From contig NC_066579.1 of the NCBI RefSeq assembly GCF_024323335.1, positions 351,857,400 to 351,921,399 of the forward strand: 64,000 nt of DNA, given 5' to 3'. Positions 1 to 11,606 of the stretch are shown here, in pieces. How positions within the stretch are numbered: the stretch's first letter is position 1; each line of letters starts with the position of its first letter. Below the pieces are notes generated by a model. It searched no databases, was not told the DNA's origin, and worked only from the letters and a program-made list of their open reading frames with translations. This stretch comes from Lathyrus oleraceus (lineage: Eukaryota; Streptophyta; Magnoliopsida; Fabales; Fabaceae). Both the position numbers and the translations under genes were made by a program.

Positions 1-957
1 TCTAAATATTTTCATACGGGAGTCGGGTTGCATGGATTTTTACCCGGATTTAAAACCGGGTTTAGGCGGGTTAGCTTTGCTTTTTATAGGATCAAGTCCT
101 ATCAAATTTTCTCGTAATAATTTTTGTCGAGATATTTCGGTTTTGATTTTTGTGGATATGAATCATGAAACAATGTAAAGTGGTCTAATGATGTAAATTT
201 TTGGTCATTCTTTGAACTATACATGGATAAGATTTTTCTGCCTTATATACTATTTATTGCCTTGATATAGACATGTGGGATCTGGTTAGCCAAAAGTACA
301 TCTTAATTGTATGTGGTTTGTGAGTGTTTATATACTATGTTGTCCTCTATAGGCCTCTAAAACATGTCCATATATTTGAATTCGGTTATGTTATTCCTAT
401 CCCATTTGTTACACTAAATAAATATTCTGTCTAAATTTTTCATCGTATTTATACCGTGAATACTATATTTTGAAATAAAAAAAATATTTTTTATGAACAG
501 TATGTGAACAGTATCGATGAACAATGATCGTGAATAATAATTTTAAAATAATGAAATAAAATTGGTTAATAAAATATAAAAAGTTGATTAATAAAATAAT
601 GAAATTGATTAATATACGTTCAGATATTAAAAATAATTTTTACTAATACACCAAAATTGATTAATAGAAAATTGCAACTTTTTGCTCACCATATTAATAG
701 AAAATAAAATATCATACCAAATAACCATACCAATCAAAAATTCAAAATTTTATAGTGCATTAATCAAAGTCCCCCCTCACTCTTTGTCTTTGCTACATCA
801 TCACAATATTCATATAATTTTAATAAAGTCAATCTTATTTGAAGATATTGAAATCGAATGGCTTTAACACTCTTGATTTGACTTTCTCAACGAGTATTAG
901 ACAAATATTTCATAGTTAAACCAGAAACATTATAAAGAATTTTTTTCGTTGAATAAG
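1..957. other. AT-rich sequence, nothing recognised
   Basis: No coding region, LTR terminus or RNA gene was recognised. The sequence is strongly AT-rich with short low-complexity runs and a repeated phrase (TGAACAGTAT near 490-520). The short open frame near 682-867 shows no family resemblance and is treated as chance. It could be old decayed transposon DNA. Confidence 0.6.
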
Positions 958-958
958 A

Positions 959-1013
959 CCCCCCCCCCCCCCACCCCCTCCCACCCCCCCCCCCCCCCCA
1001 CCCCCCCCCCCCC

Positions 1014-1084
<71 letters not shown>
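959..1084. repeat. Poly-C (poly-G) homopolymer tract
   Basis: A run of 126 bases that is all C except A at 973, 983, 1000 and 1014 and T at 979. The last 70 bases (1015-1084) are uninterrupted C. Open frames on the complementary strand encode only polyglycine and are artefacts of the tract. Such a sequence can form G-quadruplex or i-motif structures, but it is also a typical place for sequencing or assembly length error. Confidence 0.95.
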
Positions 1085-1086
<2 letters not shown>

Positions 1087-1359
1087 ATGAAGCAACCTTA
1101 ACAAAAAAATGTGTCATATTACCAAGAATAGTTAAGACTATGGAAAGCACACTGCAACATATAAGTTAATTTGGTACTGATACACATAACTGCTTATCGA
1201 TAATATTATATATACATATCTAAAATAATAATATACAATATGACACATGCTATACAAAGTTGCCTAGACAAAACTAAGATCTATGTACAATATCCATATA
1301 TATACACAAGCTACAGGGAAGGATCTTCATATCAAAAACCTCTTAAACATCATCAGAAA

Positions 1360-2400
1360 AACTTACCATTTCCCTTCACCTGCATAGTACCACATGCAAC
1401 AATAATAATGGGGTGTGATAATAATCTTAATAGGTTCTCTAACTTATGGGTCCACTCGACTCTAAAGGGTTAATATCAAATCCTCAACTTAAGTTTCTCG
1501 ATAAAATACTACTTGTGTACACTTAGACAATAGAGAAAGACTTAAGTATCTAAAGGATAATCTCATTCTATGGAAACATGTAACTTGAATTCACATAACT
1601 CAATAAATCACTATCCGAAAAATGTCACAAAACATCTTTCCCCAACCAGACCTACGTCTAGGGCAAGGCTCGAGTCATATATGTTTGTATGATTTGAACT
1701 TCATGTGGATTCGGGTTCTCCATGGGACTCTAACCCACTTCAAGAACCATCATCCATATTGGACTTGAACCCACTTAGGGTATCTTTCCTCATATGGGAC
1801 TCGAACCCACTTAGAGGTCCACCTCTTCTCTATGAACTCAATTCATAGTTGGGACTCAACTCCATTATGAGGCACGAATCGTTGGTGCATACATCCTAAT
1901 TTTACTTTATATAAGTATCTCAATTGGGATGTGCATGATCAAAGGTTATTTTCGAATATGTGATTAGGTTCCAACATCACCGTGTTTGCACTCATCAATC
2001 ACTAGGTGATTATATTCACCAAATTCTCATATCATCAAAAAATGTTCCATACAACGCCTATTGATTCACATATCAAACGCCTACTCGTCCATGGTACACA
2101 CCGAGGTACCTTCGCATCCAAGCATCACCATCTAATTCATCTTCATACCATAAGTTATCTTCCTAACATTTAACCTAATCAAGATTCTAGGTTAAAGCTC
2201 ACACGTTTCGTGGATTTCAATCCATTATTGTTAATTCAATGTATACATATCATATCATAATATAAGTTATAATACACCTATAATGGCTTAGGATCATCAA
2301 AGAAGTGATTTTGGCAAGACACAAGGGAACCAATCGATTGCCTAGGATGGCCAATTGATTGGTCTAGTCGTTCCATCCAATTTTTCACAGACCATCATAA
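1360..2400 (-). mobile_element. Relic LTR of the same family as the one at 57728, inverted
   Basis: Read on the minus strand, this stretch matches 58600-59890 in order. Shared parts are the block with repeated phrases like GTGGGTTCGAGTCCCATA (here about 1690-1870, there about 59400-59560), the block near 1395-1465 against about 59790-59880, and CAATCGATTG motifs near 2330 against about 58600-58640. Neither terminus nor a TSD could be found, so limits are approximate. About 1085-1359 and 2400-2690 hold nothing I recognise. Confidence 0.6.
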
Positions 2401-4017
2401 CTTCTTATGATTATGAGCCATAAGCTCAAGAGCAAGACATATATGCAACCATGATTCTTCTTTATTCACATATAATATATTCAACATATCAATAACAACA
2501 ACATAATATCAACATAACATTCAACAACGTAAAACTAAAAAACAAGCATGAAACAATCAATAGAACATGTATCAATATCAATTTCCATGATCATAACAAC
2601 AATACCTAAACCTTAATTTCCCATTTCATGTAAATCTTTCCCCCAAAAGCTAAACTATCTAGAACCCACCTAAAAAATGAAGATGGATATAGATTTGAGA
2701 TTAGATGATCATGATCCAAGTTTAATCTACAGTTTGTGTAGTTTACCTGGCATGCTCGTTTTATTTTTTCGACTACTTTTTCGATTGTATTTTGATCAGC
2801 CCAAGCCTTTTCAACCGAGCATTTTTACTTTAAAATTTGATCAAAACTTGTACATTTCTAGAATTATATTTTACGCTGATCATTGTAGTGCATTCATTTT
2901 ATTTTTCCGGGCACTTTGGCGCCCAATTTGTATTCATTTTAATCCCTTTTATTTTTATTCTTTTATCAAATGATTTAGAAAAATTAAATAGAAATAAAAA
3001 ATAATTATTTTGTTTTATTTGTTTTTATTAAAAATATATTTGGATTTTATTTTATTAATTAATTACATTTTTGATCACACATTTTGGACCAAAGGGGATT
3101 ATTGGATTTAATTAAAATATGGAACCCTAAATGTCTTCTATAAGTGGGAACTTTATATTGGCAAATGAGGAGGGCTCATACCCGCCGCCCAATCACTTTT
3201 TTCTGATCTATTTTTCTCTTTGAATTCAGAATAATACAAAAAAAAAGAACAAGAAAAGAAGAAAGGAAGGGTTATTCTTCATGTGAAGAAACGTGAACAT
3301 ACAGACTTTCCTCTTCAAACTTTTCTTCACCTTTTCACACAAACCAACATACAAAAACATACCTCTCCACCTTTTCTATTTTTTTCACTCATTTTCAATA
3401 TTCATGTTAACCTGCAAAAATAACTCAACCTCACATTTTTCTTGATATACTCTCTTTGAAAAAATGTGGATACTCTTTTTGCTCTCATGCTGAACACATA
3501 AGATCCCTCATATCCTCTAATCACTCTCAAAAAACCATTTCTTATTTTTCCACTCAGTACCACCGTGTAACACCCATTAAAGTCATCGTCGACGTTGTAG
3601 AATATCACACCGCGACCTCTCCATCTTACACCTTCGAGTAATCGAGGTTCACCACCATCGCCATACACCGTCGGTCATCACCTCAAAACATCTGTCATGC
3701 CCGTTGTTTCGAACCATAAACCATTTTCGTCATCTCCATGTGAGGTCTTATTTCCGTTTTCGTTGTTTCTTTGTTTATCCATTGATTAGTTTTTGAAAAT
3801 TATGTTGGCTTCATGTGTGATGATTGGGAGAGCTTCCCTTCTTTGTTTGTTGATGAAATATCTGCTTGTTTCTTTTAAAAAAGTAAAATTCAAAAGTTTA
3901 TATTGAGAAAGGGGAATCACCTTCACAGAGAGTGAGAGGAGATTTTGGTTTCAATTTTCTAAGATCCACATGTCCCATTCTTATTGGAGCCAGAATAGAT
4001 TTTGAAAAAAGTCATGA

Positions 4018-4050
4018 TCTCTCACTCTCTCTCTCTCACTCTCTCTTTCA
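4018..4050. repeat. CT-rich microsatellite
   Basis: Interrupted CT dinucleotide run (CTCTCACTCTCTCTCTCTCA and following) inside LTR D. Confidence 0.9.
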
Positions 4051-4108
4051 TTTGCAGTCATCCCACCCTTTTTTCTTTTTTCTATTTTTTGTTTTTTTAT
4101 ATTTTTTT

Positions 4109-4115
<7 letters not shown>

Positions 4116-4145
<30 letters not shown>

Positions 4146-4155
4146 GTTGTTGTTA
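4116..4155. repeat. ATT/GTT trinucleotide microsatellite
   Basis: About nine ATT units followed by GTTGTTGTT inside LTR D. Confidence 0.9.
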
Positions 4156-6081
4156 AAATTAAATTTTAAAATAAGGTTTTGGTTGATTGGGCCTTGGACC
4201 ATGTTGATCTTTGCACACTCCATATAATTTATACCTCCCTTGTGCTATTATTGTTTTTTTTTTAATTATTTGCTTAATTAAATTAATTTAGTGTCTGATT
4301 AATTGATGTTTTTTTTATTAATAGTCATTTAGTTCTTAATTAATCATTTGTTTTTATCACTAAGTGATTGTTGGATTTTACTGTGTCGCAATTTCAGAGC
4401 TTAAAATTCAATTTAGCTTTCAGAAACCACTTAGATGCATAGATTTTGTTGACTGACATCTTATAGAGCGATTCCTGCATGAACTCACTTTAAGTTAGCT
4501 TAACATAGTTCTAAATTCATTATCTTAGACTCCGATTTATTTTTGATCTCTTGGCTTTCTCTTGGGCCTTCTTACAACGAGCTCCTTTTTTATTTACATA
4601 TACTTGTTTAATGGACTTATATTTTAATCGCCTTTCTTTTGATTGCTTTGTTATCTTAGTTAAATTTTAACTCCAGATTAAAATAAATTGCTTTCAAAAA
4701 GGAAAAAATAAACGCCCGATCTAACATCGACTAATTTTCCAAATCAAAATCATTTCCACTATCCCAACTTCTCAGTCATTTTCAATAAGCAAAAACTTGG
4801 TTCAACGCCAAGTGATCTTTTTAAACTTGATTAAATCGATCCGACACAATTCAATTTTTTTTCTTCTGAATATGCATAACTTTAAAACTCTTTTCTTAAC
4901 AAATGCGAAAAGGAGGATCCTTGAAGTCTCACATTCCATGAAGCCTCAAATGTAAACTTGGACACAAAGAGGGATCGTTGGAGTCTAGCATTCTAGTGGA
5001 ACCTTTGAACAATCAACTATGAGACACACGTCTCGTTCTTGTTGAATGTTCATTATCCATCAAATAAATGTAATAAATACTTTGAATGAAAAAGGATCAT
5101 TTGAGTCTAGCATTCCAATAATCCCCGAGTAATTGGTTCTAAGGCTCACTCTCGTTCTCACCGAGCATTCATCATTTGCCTAAAAAAACTCAACACATCA
5201 AACTCATGTTCTTGCCCTCGTGCAATCAACAACTCCTTTTCAAGAGAAAATTGTTTAATCCTTTCTAATGTGTATACAAACTAGCACTTTAGTCTCCCCT
5301 GCGAGCATGCCAGCCAACGTTTAATTGTTAGAATACGATCTAAGAACTTGTTCAATAAAATAAACTTCAACCAATCATACATATCTTTTCTCGCCCCCAT
5401 GCGATCGAAATCTTTTCACAAAATAACATTGTTTAGTCCTTTCTAATGTGTATACAAACTAACGTTTAAGTCTCCACCGAGAGCAAAACAAGGCCATTTT
5501 TAATTGTTAGAATGCGACCTAAAAATTCGTTCATTAAAACAAATCAACCAAAACTTATTTGCCTCCAAGAACCACGTAGCTTTGAGTTTTCCATCGCACC
5601 TAGAGATACGTAGGAGCGAGATCCAACATCTCATCAAGCACTATAATAAAAAGCACCAAAAATATCTTTTGTCTTGCCCAGAACTACATCGTTTTGAATT
5701 CCTCATTGTACCCGAGGATACGTAGGAGCAAGAACCACAATCTTGTCAAGCACATTAATAAAAAACATTTTTGTGACTCCTTTTCTTTTCCTTATACATT
5801 TTTACGGTTTGAATAAACAATTAACATAAGCTAACATTTAATCGCAAATTTAACTAATGGTTCCCGTTGAGTACAACGGACGTGAGGGGTGCTAATACCT
5901 CCCCCTTGTGTAATCGACTCCCGAATCCGAATATGGTTACGATGACCATTTTGTTTTTCTCTTAAGGGTTTTATCGACATTTTCCCTTTCCTTAATTGGA
6001 ATAAAATAAAGTTTGGTGGCGACTCTGTTCGAACTATTTTTCTGCAACTTTGGGAAAGATCGTATTTTTCGAGATGCGACA

Positions 6082-6187
6082 GCTAATGAATATGCTGGGG
6101 ATTTCTCCAAGCAAGAGAGAGTCAATCCTAATTTAGTTAACTTTGTGATAAATGTTGGATTTTCTTAATTTTTTTCTTTATGCTTGT
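6082..6187 (+). mobile_element. Start of internal region of element D, decayed PBS
   Basis: It follows the LTR end at 6081 directly. ATGCTGGGGAT near 6091 matches the second half of the Ogre-type PBS (TGCTGGGGA), while the first half is degraded. The sequence is interrupted at 6188 by LTR C and resumes at 54044. The last five bases (6183-6187, CTTGT) are the left TSD of LTR C. Confidence 0.55.
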
Positions 6188-8126
6188 TGTCATACCCCAA
6201 TTTTGTCCGGCCATATTTAAATTTTCGTAAATCTGATTTCATTTTTAATTTGCATCATACGCACAGCATGACATGCATTTCATCATGAATAAAACCTAAA
6301 ATATCAGTCAGAATAAATTTATTAAAAATACAGACAAATTGGTTAAATCATTTCTCAAGAACATGTAAAATCAGCGGGTAAAAAGTTTTAGAATTAAAAT
6401 TACAGACACCAGTATTATTAATCTACAGTTCATGTAGTTTAACCTGGTGTGTTCGTTGTATTTTTCAGCAGCTGTTTCAGTTGCGTTTTGACCCGCCTGA
6501 GCCTTTTAACCGGTGCAAACTTATTTCAGAATTTGAAGAAACGCTGTATTTTTTCAATAAGTATATTTTGTGCTGATCATTTTAGTGTGTCTGATTTAAT
6601 TTTTCGAGCAAATTTTTATCCGACTTATATTTATAATCAATCACTATTTTTGTTAGGTTAATTATTCAACTCAAATAATTAGAATTTATTCAAATCAAAA
6701 TATTTATTAGAAATTTTAAATAGGAAATTCTAAATAATAGTAATTGTTTTTAAAAAAAATATAAATGAAATTGGCATTGGATTCCTATTTGTTTTACAGC
6801 TGGTACTTAGCACACTCATTTCCCATCATTACTTGGCCGCCCCATTTTTCAGAAACACATTTCCTCTCTCCCTCACGCTTCCTCTCTCTCACATGTTACC
6901 CTTCACTTTGAAAACACCATAACACATTCTTTATATATTCATTTTTTTCTCTCTAATAGAACAAAAAAAAAACCACCCAATCTCTCCTCCTTAACCTCAA
7001 CAACAACCTTGTTTTTTTCTACTGAAAAGCCAACTATTCATTGAAAATCTCACAAACAAAAACACAAAGAAAACAGACCTTAAAAACCAAACACCATCCT
7101 CTCTCCATCCGCCACCAATTCCGGCAAAAAGCTCGCTCACACACCGTCATCAACAACCCTTCACCTTCGCCGCCGGCAAACCTAACCTACCACCACCCCC
7201 CATCGTCTTCTCCACAAACCACCATCACCGCCGAACCACCACACAAATTGTGTCGCCAAACCCTTTCATCTCCCTCCGCCGGAAACCCACCTTCCTACAC
7301 CTCATAAACCTCAAAATCTTTCCGCTCCGTCTCCACCTCCACAAGATTTCCGTCAATTTCGCAGCTCCACCAATAAATTGCAACATAATTGTTCAACCAC
7401 CACCGCCCACGACAACTCCTGCCACGCCGTAAACTCGCTTGCGGCCTTCACAAGTCTACTTTACAATTTCGACATCGATTTAGTTTCAACACAACTGCTG
7501 AGTTGTGCCGGATATCAACTGATACTCTTTCGGAAAATATCGATCCAATGTTTCTGAGACTCATCGTTTATTGTAATCTGTTTCCACTTATGGGTGCTGT
7601 TTTTTGCAGGTGATTTTATTTGCTGTAGTTTTGGATCCAACACCCTCTGAGTTGAAAACTTTTTACGGTTGCCGACAACACCGGTTCAAGAGTACATCGT
7701 AAGCTCGACGAAGCTCTCCATTCTAGCGAACGAGTCAAGTTATTACCAAGTCCAAATAGAGTTTCAAAGCCGGGAACAACGAGTCGGTTGCGCCGTATTG
7801 TTGCTGCACCTTTGATTTCCTACATAGGTATTACAAATAAAGCATAAGCATCAAACTTGTTATATATTTTGTACAATCCAATGACATTGTGATGACCATT
7901 CTCCCGTTACTATTACATTATGTTGGTTTTTGTTTTTGTATGGCGTCGTTTGAATTTGATGATGTTGTGGATTGTTTCCTTCCCTGCTATTTTCAAGATT
8001 AACCTATGACTAAAGAGTTGCATTTTTGTTAATAAACTGTGTATGTTCTGTATTTTTGGAATACATGTCCATGATTATTGATAGGCTTTGTTTGTATGTT
8101 ATTTGGTTTTGGATTATGATGCACAT
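6188..8126 (+). mobile_element. Solo LTR C, left part
   Basis: It begins TGTCATACCCCAATTTTGTC at 6188, a typical Ogre/Tat LTR start, and continues at 51393-54038 (about 4585 bp together). CTTGT at 6183-6187 is repeated at 54039-54043, so TSDs flank a single LTR with no internal domain: a solo LTR. Its 5' part resembles LTR D from about 2715. The stretch 7041-7610 is CA-rich and carries short Pro/Thr/Ser-rich open frames that look like chance in an untranslated leader. The last five bases (8122-8126, CACAT) are the left TSD of LTR B. Confidence 0.85.
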
Positions 8127-9547
8127 TGTAGCGGGGTATTCATTACCATTAGAGATATTGACTAAATCCAAGGTAAATCATACAAGTCCAGTCGCCACCG
8201 CACTTCTATTTATCCAAAGGAATGGTTAGAAAGCGAACAAAAACCTAAAAGTTTTATCGAATCAAAAACTAGTAAAAATGTCAGAGATCTGGGTAAGGGG
8301 GTTGGTTATGCAATGGGAAGGTTTTAAGCATCCAAAACATCCTAGGTACTCCTAGGGGCCCCTTTTCATAAGTGTTGTTCTAGTCTAAAGGGTGCAGGTA
8401 TATCTAAAGTACTATTTACTAAAAGGAAGGTTAAAAGAAAATGACTCGCAAGGTTGTCGCATCCACTGCCTACGTATCTCATATGAGTATGAGAATCAGA
8501 GTCTTCGTAGCTCGGCTACCTATGGGTTAAAGAGAAGTGTGCTCGGTAAGACGTCGCGTCTTATGCCTACGTATCTCATATGGAATAAGAATCAGAGCAA
8601 AACGTAGTTCGGCTAACTAGGGGTTAAGGATTGCCATCTGAACATGGACTTACAAAAGAGGACACCAGCTGTGTCAAAGGAGGGTGGGCAATGTGTTCAA
8701 CGTCCTAGCAGTAGGTGTCGCAGCTCGCTGAATCGAGTCTTAGGCAGTTACGTCTTTGCAATAGAACGAACTGACATGCCACAAGGACGCACGGAAGGTC
8801 TAAAAGTGGGGAAGCTCTGCTCTAGAGTTGTCATGCAATATGGACCTATGTGTTAGGATTTACAAAGGGGAACATCTACCTAATGTTAACATGCAAATAA
8901 TAGGGGAATTCTACCTATGTTATCATACAAAGGGTTCTACCTAATGGGTGCTACCTAAACGGAACAAGAGTCGACGGATGGAGCGCGGAGAGGAGTTACG
9001 GATAAGGGTAGATGGCGATGCCGGAGGCAATCGACTTACAGGTAGATGGCGATTCCTGAGGCAATCGACTTACAAGAGGATGAATGAATGCGTGCTGGTT
9101 CTGTTAAGTTTTGAAAATGATTACTCGACGTTGGATCGAGCTTTTGATCTTATTTTGAAATGGTTATTGGATGTTCGTTTTAATTCTTATATTAACAGGT
9201 GACTAAAGAAATAAAGAAATAAATATTATACACTTTATGGGAGAGGGGTACATTTGTTATGAATGGGGATTGTTCATGGCAAACAAACAATAAGAATATA
9301 TGCCTCATACATCATACAAGTAGGCAACAGTTATCAATCAGATCGGATAAATAAACAATATATAATCAAACCAAAGAATCAAATAATGGAGCATTTAAAT
9401 AATGCATGGGAGTATGAACATGTTAAATAATCAAGTAATAGAAAGCATGAATGAGAGAAACAAGTATAAAAGATAAAGATGAATCAAACAGATGAAAATA
9501 TGCACACGAAGGGTCCACTGAATAATTTAATCAGGAAATGAGGTAAG
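8127..9547 (-). mobile_element. Solo LTR B, 3' part (minus orientation)
   Basis: On the plus strand it begins TGTAGCGGGGTATTCATTAC, the complement of an Ogre LTR 3' end. It continues across the insertion at 48972-51387 and ends GGGGCATTACA. CACAT at 8122-8126 and 51388-51392 is the TSD, so this is a solo LTR of about 3837 bp. The first about 240 bp are nearly the same as the LTR of Ogre A1 and as the LTR at 63775, so all three are related subfamilies. GTAAG at 9543-9547 is the target site of A1. About 9195-9540 is AT-rich and featureless. Confidence 0.88.
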
Positions 9548-10840
9548 TGTAGCGGGGTATTCGTTACCATTAGAGATATTGACTAAATCCAAGGTAAATC
9601 ATACAAGTCGAGTCGCCACCGCACTTCTATTTATCCAAAGGAATGGTTAGAAAGCAAACAAAAACCTAAAAGTTTTATCGAATCAAAAACTAGTAAAAAT
9701 GTCAGAGATCTGGGTAAGGGGGTTGGTTATGCAATGGGAAGGTATTAGGCACCCAAAGCATCCTAGGTACTCCTAGGGAGCCCTTTTCACATTTGTTGCA
9801 AAGGTTGTTGTTTTTTTTTTTGAAAATTTATTTGTGCAAACATGATTGAAGGGATGAGAAAAACGTGTATGTTTATCTAATATACTACTTACTAAAAGAA
9901 GGGTCAAAAGAAAATGACTCGCACGGATGTCGCATCCACTGCATACCTATCTCATTTGAATTTGAGAATCAGAGTCTTCGTAGCTCGGCTACCTAGGGGT
10001 TAAAGGGAGTGTGCTCGCTAAGATATCGCATCTTATGCCTACGTATCTCATCTGGGATGAAAATCAGAGCAAAACGTAGTTCGACTAACTACAGGGTAAG
10101 GGTTGTGTTTTGGGGTGAACGACGTTACTATGCAATCTACCGGATGCTCGACCTTTGGAGACTTACTCGCCTGTAGTAGAAGGAGATAATGTGTTCTTAG
10201 GAGAAGAAAAATCAATGAGTTTGGGGTTTTAGGGATGCTTATGCAAAAAGGCAGTCCTAGATGAAGGAACCGCGCAACCTTAATTGACATGCCACGAGAG
10301 GCTATACGAAACCTAAGAAATTGGTAACATGCGGGAAAAGTAAAGGGATCGAGAGATCTACCGTATGGAAAAGATCCAAAGTAACAACAATTAGATAAAT
10401 AAGAAACCCAAAGATCTCTCAAGCTAGCACCATCAAAGAAAGTGAGTCAGTACAGGTAATCGGAATAAACCTCCAGGTGGTATCCCACAAATAAAGTGGA
10501 ACGCCAGGCAAGCCATCTCTACAAGAGTCATATGAGCCCTCACAAAACAAAACTCAACAAACAGGTTAGAGAAACAAGATAGGGTAATAAAGAGTAGCCC
10601 CCAAATCAAAATGTAACCACATGAATCATGCCATTAAAATTCACAAAAAGCAACCAAGGGTAGGAGGCCTAAACCTCTTGTCAAACACATGCATCAAAAG
10701 GGTATCAAATTCACCCATAATACCTCATACATTCAGAGAATTCAAATTAAAAGCATAAAGTAATGGGAATAAGGCAAACCTGACTGGAGAGATCGAATGA
10801 AATTGAATTGCCCGGTTGGGTTTGCAAAGCAATCTGAGGG

Positions 10841-10846
10841 TTTATA
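10841..10846 (-). promoter_or_regulatory. Putative TATA box of A1 3' LTR
   Basis: On the minus strand the context is CTCTCATATAAACCCTCAG. A transcription start would be expected about 30 bp further along the minus strand. This is inference from the motif alone; the same motif occurs at 48211-48216 in the other LTR. Confidence 0.45.
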
Positions 10847-11176
10847 TGAGAGGGAATTGGTTCTTTGCCGATGAGTTCCCTTCAGTCTCTGGAGGTTGCT
10901 CTGAACTCTGTTAGCTCTTCTCTCACTATCTTTTTCCCTGCCAGGGTAATAGGAATAAAATTCTTTTGTTTCACTGAAACTCTGAATTTATAACCTGATT
11001 TTTGTGGACCTGTGGGCTCAAATGAGAGAGGCCCAAGTCCAAAATTTTTCTGTTATATTTTATTTATTTATTTATTTATTTCGTTCTTTTTTTTAAACAC
11101 GTGGGCTTCGCCTAGCGAGCATGACAGTTCAAGAAATTCCTCTGAGCGTAGGTGATTCTGGTGGCTTTTCTTGGGA

Positions 11177-11210
11177 CTCGCTAGGCGACCCATTCTGCTC
11201 GCCTAGCGAG
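11177..11210. repeat. Perfect 12-bp inverted repeat in A1 LTR
   Basis: CTCGCTAGGCGA (11177-11188) and TCGCCTAGCGAG (11199-11210) are exact reverse complements separated by 10 bases. A second direct copy of the right arm lies at about 11109-11120 (CGCCTAGCGAGCATGACAG context). The hairpin is present in both LTRs of A1 (see 48553-48586). Confidence 0.9.
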
Positions 11211-11590
11211 CATGACAGCTCATGAACAAACTTTTGCTCCTTCAAGATTAACGTTTTGACTGACGAATAGACCCCATTTGAACCTGTTGGAAGTATCTCA
11301 AGCCATTCCCTTGTGTTGACTGATCATCTAAATAGAACCTACAAAGTGTCTTGGATGATACTCAAGCTTCAAACAAAAGATGTTAGTGACACATTTTTGT
11401 GCTTTTGGTTAGTAAACAAAAGTAAGAGAAACAATGATGTATAATTCAAGCATGCTTGGTGATCTCAAACCAATCACAAGGAGTCCCACCCAAAGGCAAA
11501 GGGAACCAAAATGCTAAAGATCCTTGAGGCAATGCAAATGCAATGTTATGATGCCATGAGGGATCTTAGGGTCAAAATTGGGGTCTTACA

Positions 11591-11606
11591 GATGCCCCTA
11601 TTTAAG
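11591..11606 (-). promoter_or_regulatory. Polypurine tract of A1
   Basis: On the minus strand CTTAAATAGGGGCATC stands immediately before the 3' LTR start TGTAAGACC. A similar stretch (TTAAATAGGGGAACC) precedes the 3' LTR of A2 at 41376, supporting a role as plus-strand priming site. Confidence 0.6.

Larger units (their letters stand above)
2690..6081 (+). mobile_element. 5'-truncated LTR of outermost Tat/Ogre-type element D
   Basis: The right end is a clear LTR end (GAGATGCGACA, last CA at 6080-6081), preceded by the block seen in all Ogre-type LTRs here: a GATACGTAGG motif near 5610 and 5715, GGGTGCTAATACC near 5887, and GGTGGCGACTCTG at 6015-6027. It is alignable with LTR C: 2715 onward with about 6425 onward, and 4900-6081 with 52600-54038. 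The first about 240 bp of the LTR, including TG, were not found, so it is 5'-truncated near 2690. Degenerate tandem segments near 4910-5160 correspond to the 140-bp repeats of LTR C. The LTR end is firm, the left limit is not. Confidence 0.7.
9548..11590 (-). mobile_element. 3' LTR of Ogre A1
   Basis: It is 2043 bp; on the minus strand it runs from TGTAAGACCCCAATTTTGAC to CCCCGCTACA. The other copy at 47237-48966 aligns with 9867-11590 and lacks the remaining 319 bp. It contains the shared Ogre-LTR end block with TACGTAGGCATAAGA near 10030 (complement), GGTGGCGACTC (complement of 9610-9620), a TATA motif and a 12-bp-stem hairpin. Open frames inside it (for example 10048-10422) have no recognisable product. 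Confidence 0.92.

Noticed and set aside
887..1150. Polyglycine open frames on the minus strand
   Set aside because: They are only translation of the poly-C tract; no start context or family.
1690..1870. Repeated GGGACTCGAACCCACTTAG words resembling tRNA T-arms
   Set aside because: No D arm, anticodon arm or acceptor around them; they are the internal repeats of LTR family E.
7041..7432. Pro/Thr/Ser-rich open frames as a possible host gene exon
   Set aside because: They lie inside solo LTR C in a CA-rich leader; composition alone keeps the frames open.
11100..11215. Transcription terminator of bacterial type
   Set aside because: The hairpin is GC-rich but has no following T run, and the context is a plant LTR.
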